From positions 1,302,001 through 1,366,000 of the forward strand of contig CP091726.1 of NCBI GenBank assembly GCA_022009835.1: DNA of 64,000 bases, in the 5' to 3' direction. A program made the position numbers and the translations under genes. The notes beneath the pieces were generated by a model. It was not told where the DNA came from and made no database searches. It saw nothing but the letters and a program-made list of their open reading frames with translations. Numbering within the stretch: the stretch's first letter is position 1; every line of letters starts with the position of its first letter. Shown piece by piece: positions 63,615 to 64,000 of the stretch. This DNA comes from Bacilli bacterium (GTDB taxonomy: Bacteria; Bacillota_I; Bacilli_A; RF39; UBA660).

Positions 63615-64000
63615 TATATAAGCCACAATTACAACAGCGATTGCTAATAATATACATGCTGTTCCGATAATTATATATTTTTACATTTGCTTTTCCCTTG
63701 TTATTTAGTTTCATAACATTTGGTTGCATATTTACTCCGGTAGCATTTGCTAGACTTGGATCTGATACAACTGCTACTTGTGGATTAACTGTATTTCCTG
63801 CTAATACTTCGTCTTTGGTAGCCACATTTTCAGTTATTGGTACTGCTGCAGGCTCTATTACAGGCTCGGGTATTGGCTTAATTTCCGGAATAATATTAGG
63901 TTGTACATTAGGTATTGGCTCGACAGTATTTCCTACTGTTACTGGAGCTACTGGTTCTACAACTGGTGCACTGGCAGTTGGTGCTGCCATTACTGGTTCT
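63583..64000 (-). CDS. Proline/valine-rich membrane protein (5' end beyond window)
   Basis: Extends past base 64000. A Pro/Val/Ala/Thr-rich region (VVEPVAPVTVGNTVEPIPNVQP, IPEPVIEPAAVP) then PSLANATGVNMQPNVMKLNNKGK, then in another frame a membrane segment IIIGTACILLAIAVVIVAYILI. Indels at 63680 and 63600. Such proteins often have a cytoplasmic or extracellular domain before the proline-rich part; it is not visible here. Function unknown. Confidence 0.5.
   Translation of the reverse strand, partial: EPVMAAPTASAPVVEPVAPVTVGNTVEPIPNVQPNIIPEIKPIPEPVIEPAAVPITENVATKDEVLAGNTVNPQVAVVSDPSLANATGVNMQPNVMKLNNKGKANVKIYNYRNSMYIISNRCCNCGLYINTTKKLLGF

Overview
The window comes from a very AT-rich (roughly 27% GC by eye), Gram-positive-type bacterium of the Bacilli/Firmicutes kind. 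Stops are TAA, TAG and TGA, so code 11 applies. It has a type-B-like RNase P RNA, GpsB, SpoVID, YunB, the spore protease GPR, a CwlJ/SleB-type hydrolase and pyruvate:ferredoxin oxidoreductase. I read it as an anaerobic, probably gut-dwelling, endospore-forming member of Bacilli; the exact order cannot be told from sequence alone. Most genes lie on the minus strand. Many essential single-copy genes (mreC, radC, alaS, recA, nifJ, asnS, recD2, dnaG, rpsT) are broken only at A/T homopolymers. I treat these as uncorrected long-read consensus indels, not decay, and have joined the pieces into whole genes.

Layout: 1-6.7 kb holds mreC, radC, alaS with a P-loop kinase, a transglutaminase-like secreted protein and a small membrane protein. 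6.9-14.6 kb is a surface cluster of three N-terminally anchored proteins, the largest about 1,865 aa with fibronectin/Ig-like repeats. tRNA-Lys, -Ile and -Glu follow, then a DUF368 lipid-carrier translocase, a SleB-type hydrolase and a CtpA-like protease. 17.9-22.6 kb is a second secretion and surface cluster: a SipW-type signal peptidase, a beta-rich anchored protein, and a TasA/camelysin-like protein. The last ends in a C-type-lectin-like domain whose final ~150 nt jump to high GC, look like a diversity-generating-retroelement (DGR) variable repeat, and are followed by a long hairpin and a GC-rich structured island. ssrA (tmRNA) at 22.7-23.06 kb borders an accessory stretch with a nested inverted repeat, a nucleotidyltransferase, and two cysteine-rich repeat proteins.

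26-38.6 kb is housekeeping: lipid kinase, recA (with a LexA box), pgsA, rodZ, rnpB, gpsB, an unidentified ~490 aa protein, nifJ, a lipoprotein, asnS, an XRE regulator and ssb. 38.7-46.3 kb: cell-wall amidase, sufB, yunB, rhodanese, LysM protein, HgdC-type activator, dCMP deaminase, CPBP protease and metallophosphoesterase. 46.3-52.6 kb: mraY, a kinase-like protein, a SpoVD/FtsI-type PBP with PASTA domain, gap and gpr. 52.6-64 kb: rpsT, a DUF6273-like protein, recD2, ysxE/spoVID, the dnaG-rpoD-trmK operon, queH and the end of a proline/valine-rich membrane protein.

The strongest candidates for something undescribed are (i) the DGR-like target gene with its 3' hairpin and GC-rich island, without a reverse transcriptase in the window, and (ii) a dispersed intergenic element made of two hairpins. 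Two full copies of the element show compensatory base changes, a deletion derivative keeps both ends, and a more distant relative lies downstream of gpr. No CRISPR array, rRNA, insertion sequence or complete prophage was seen.
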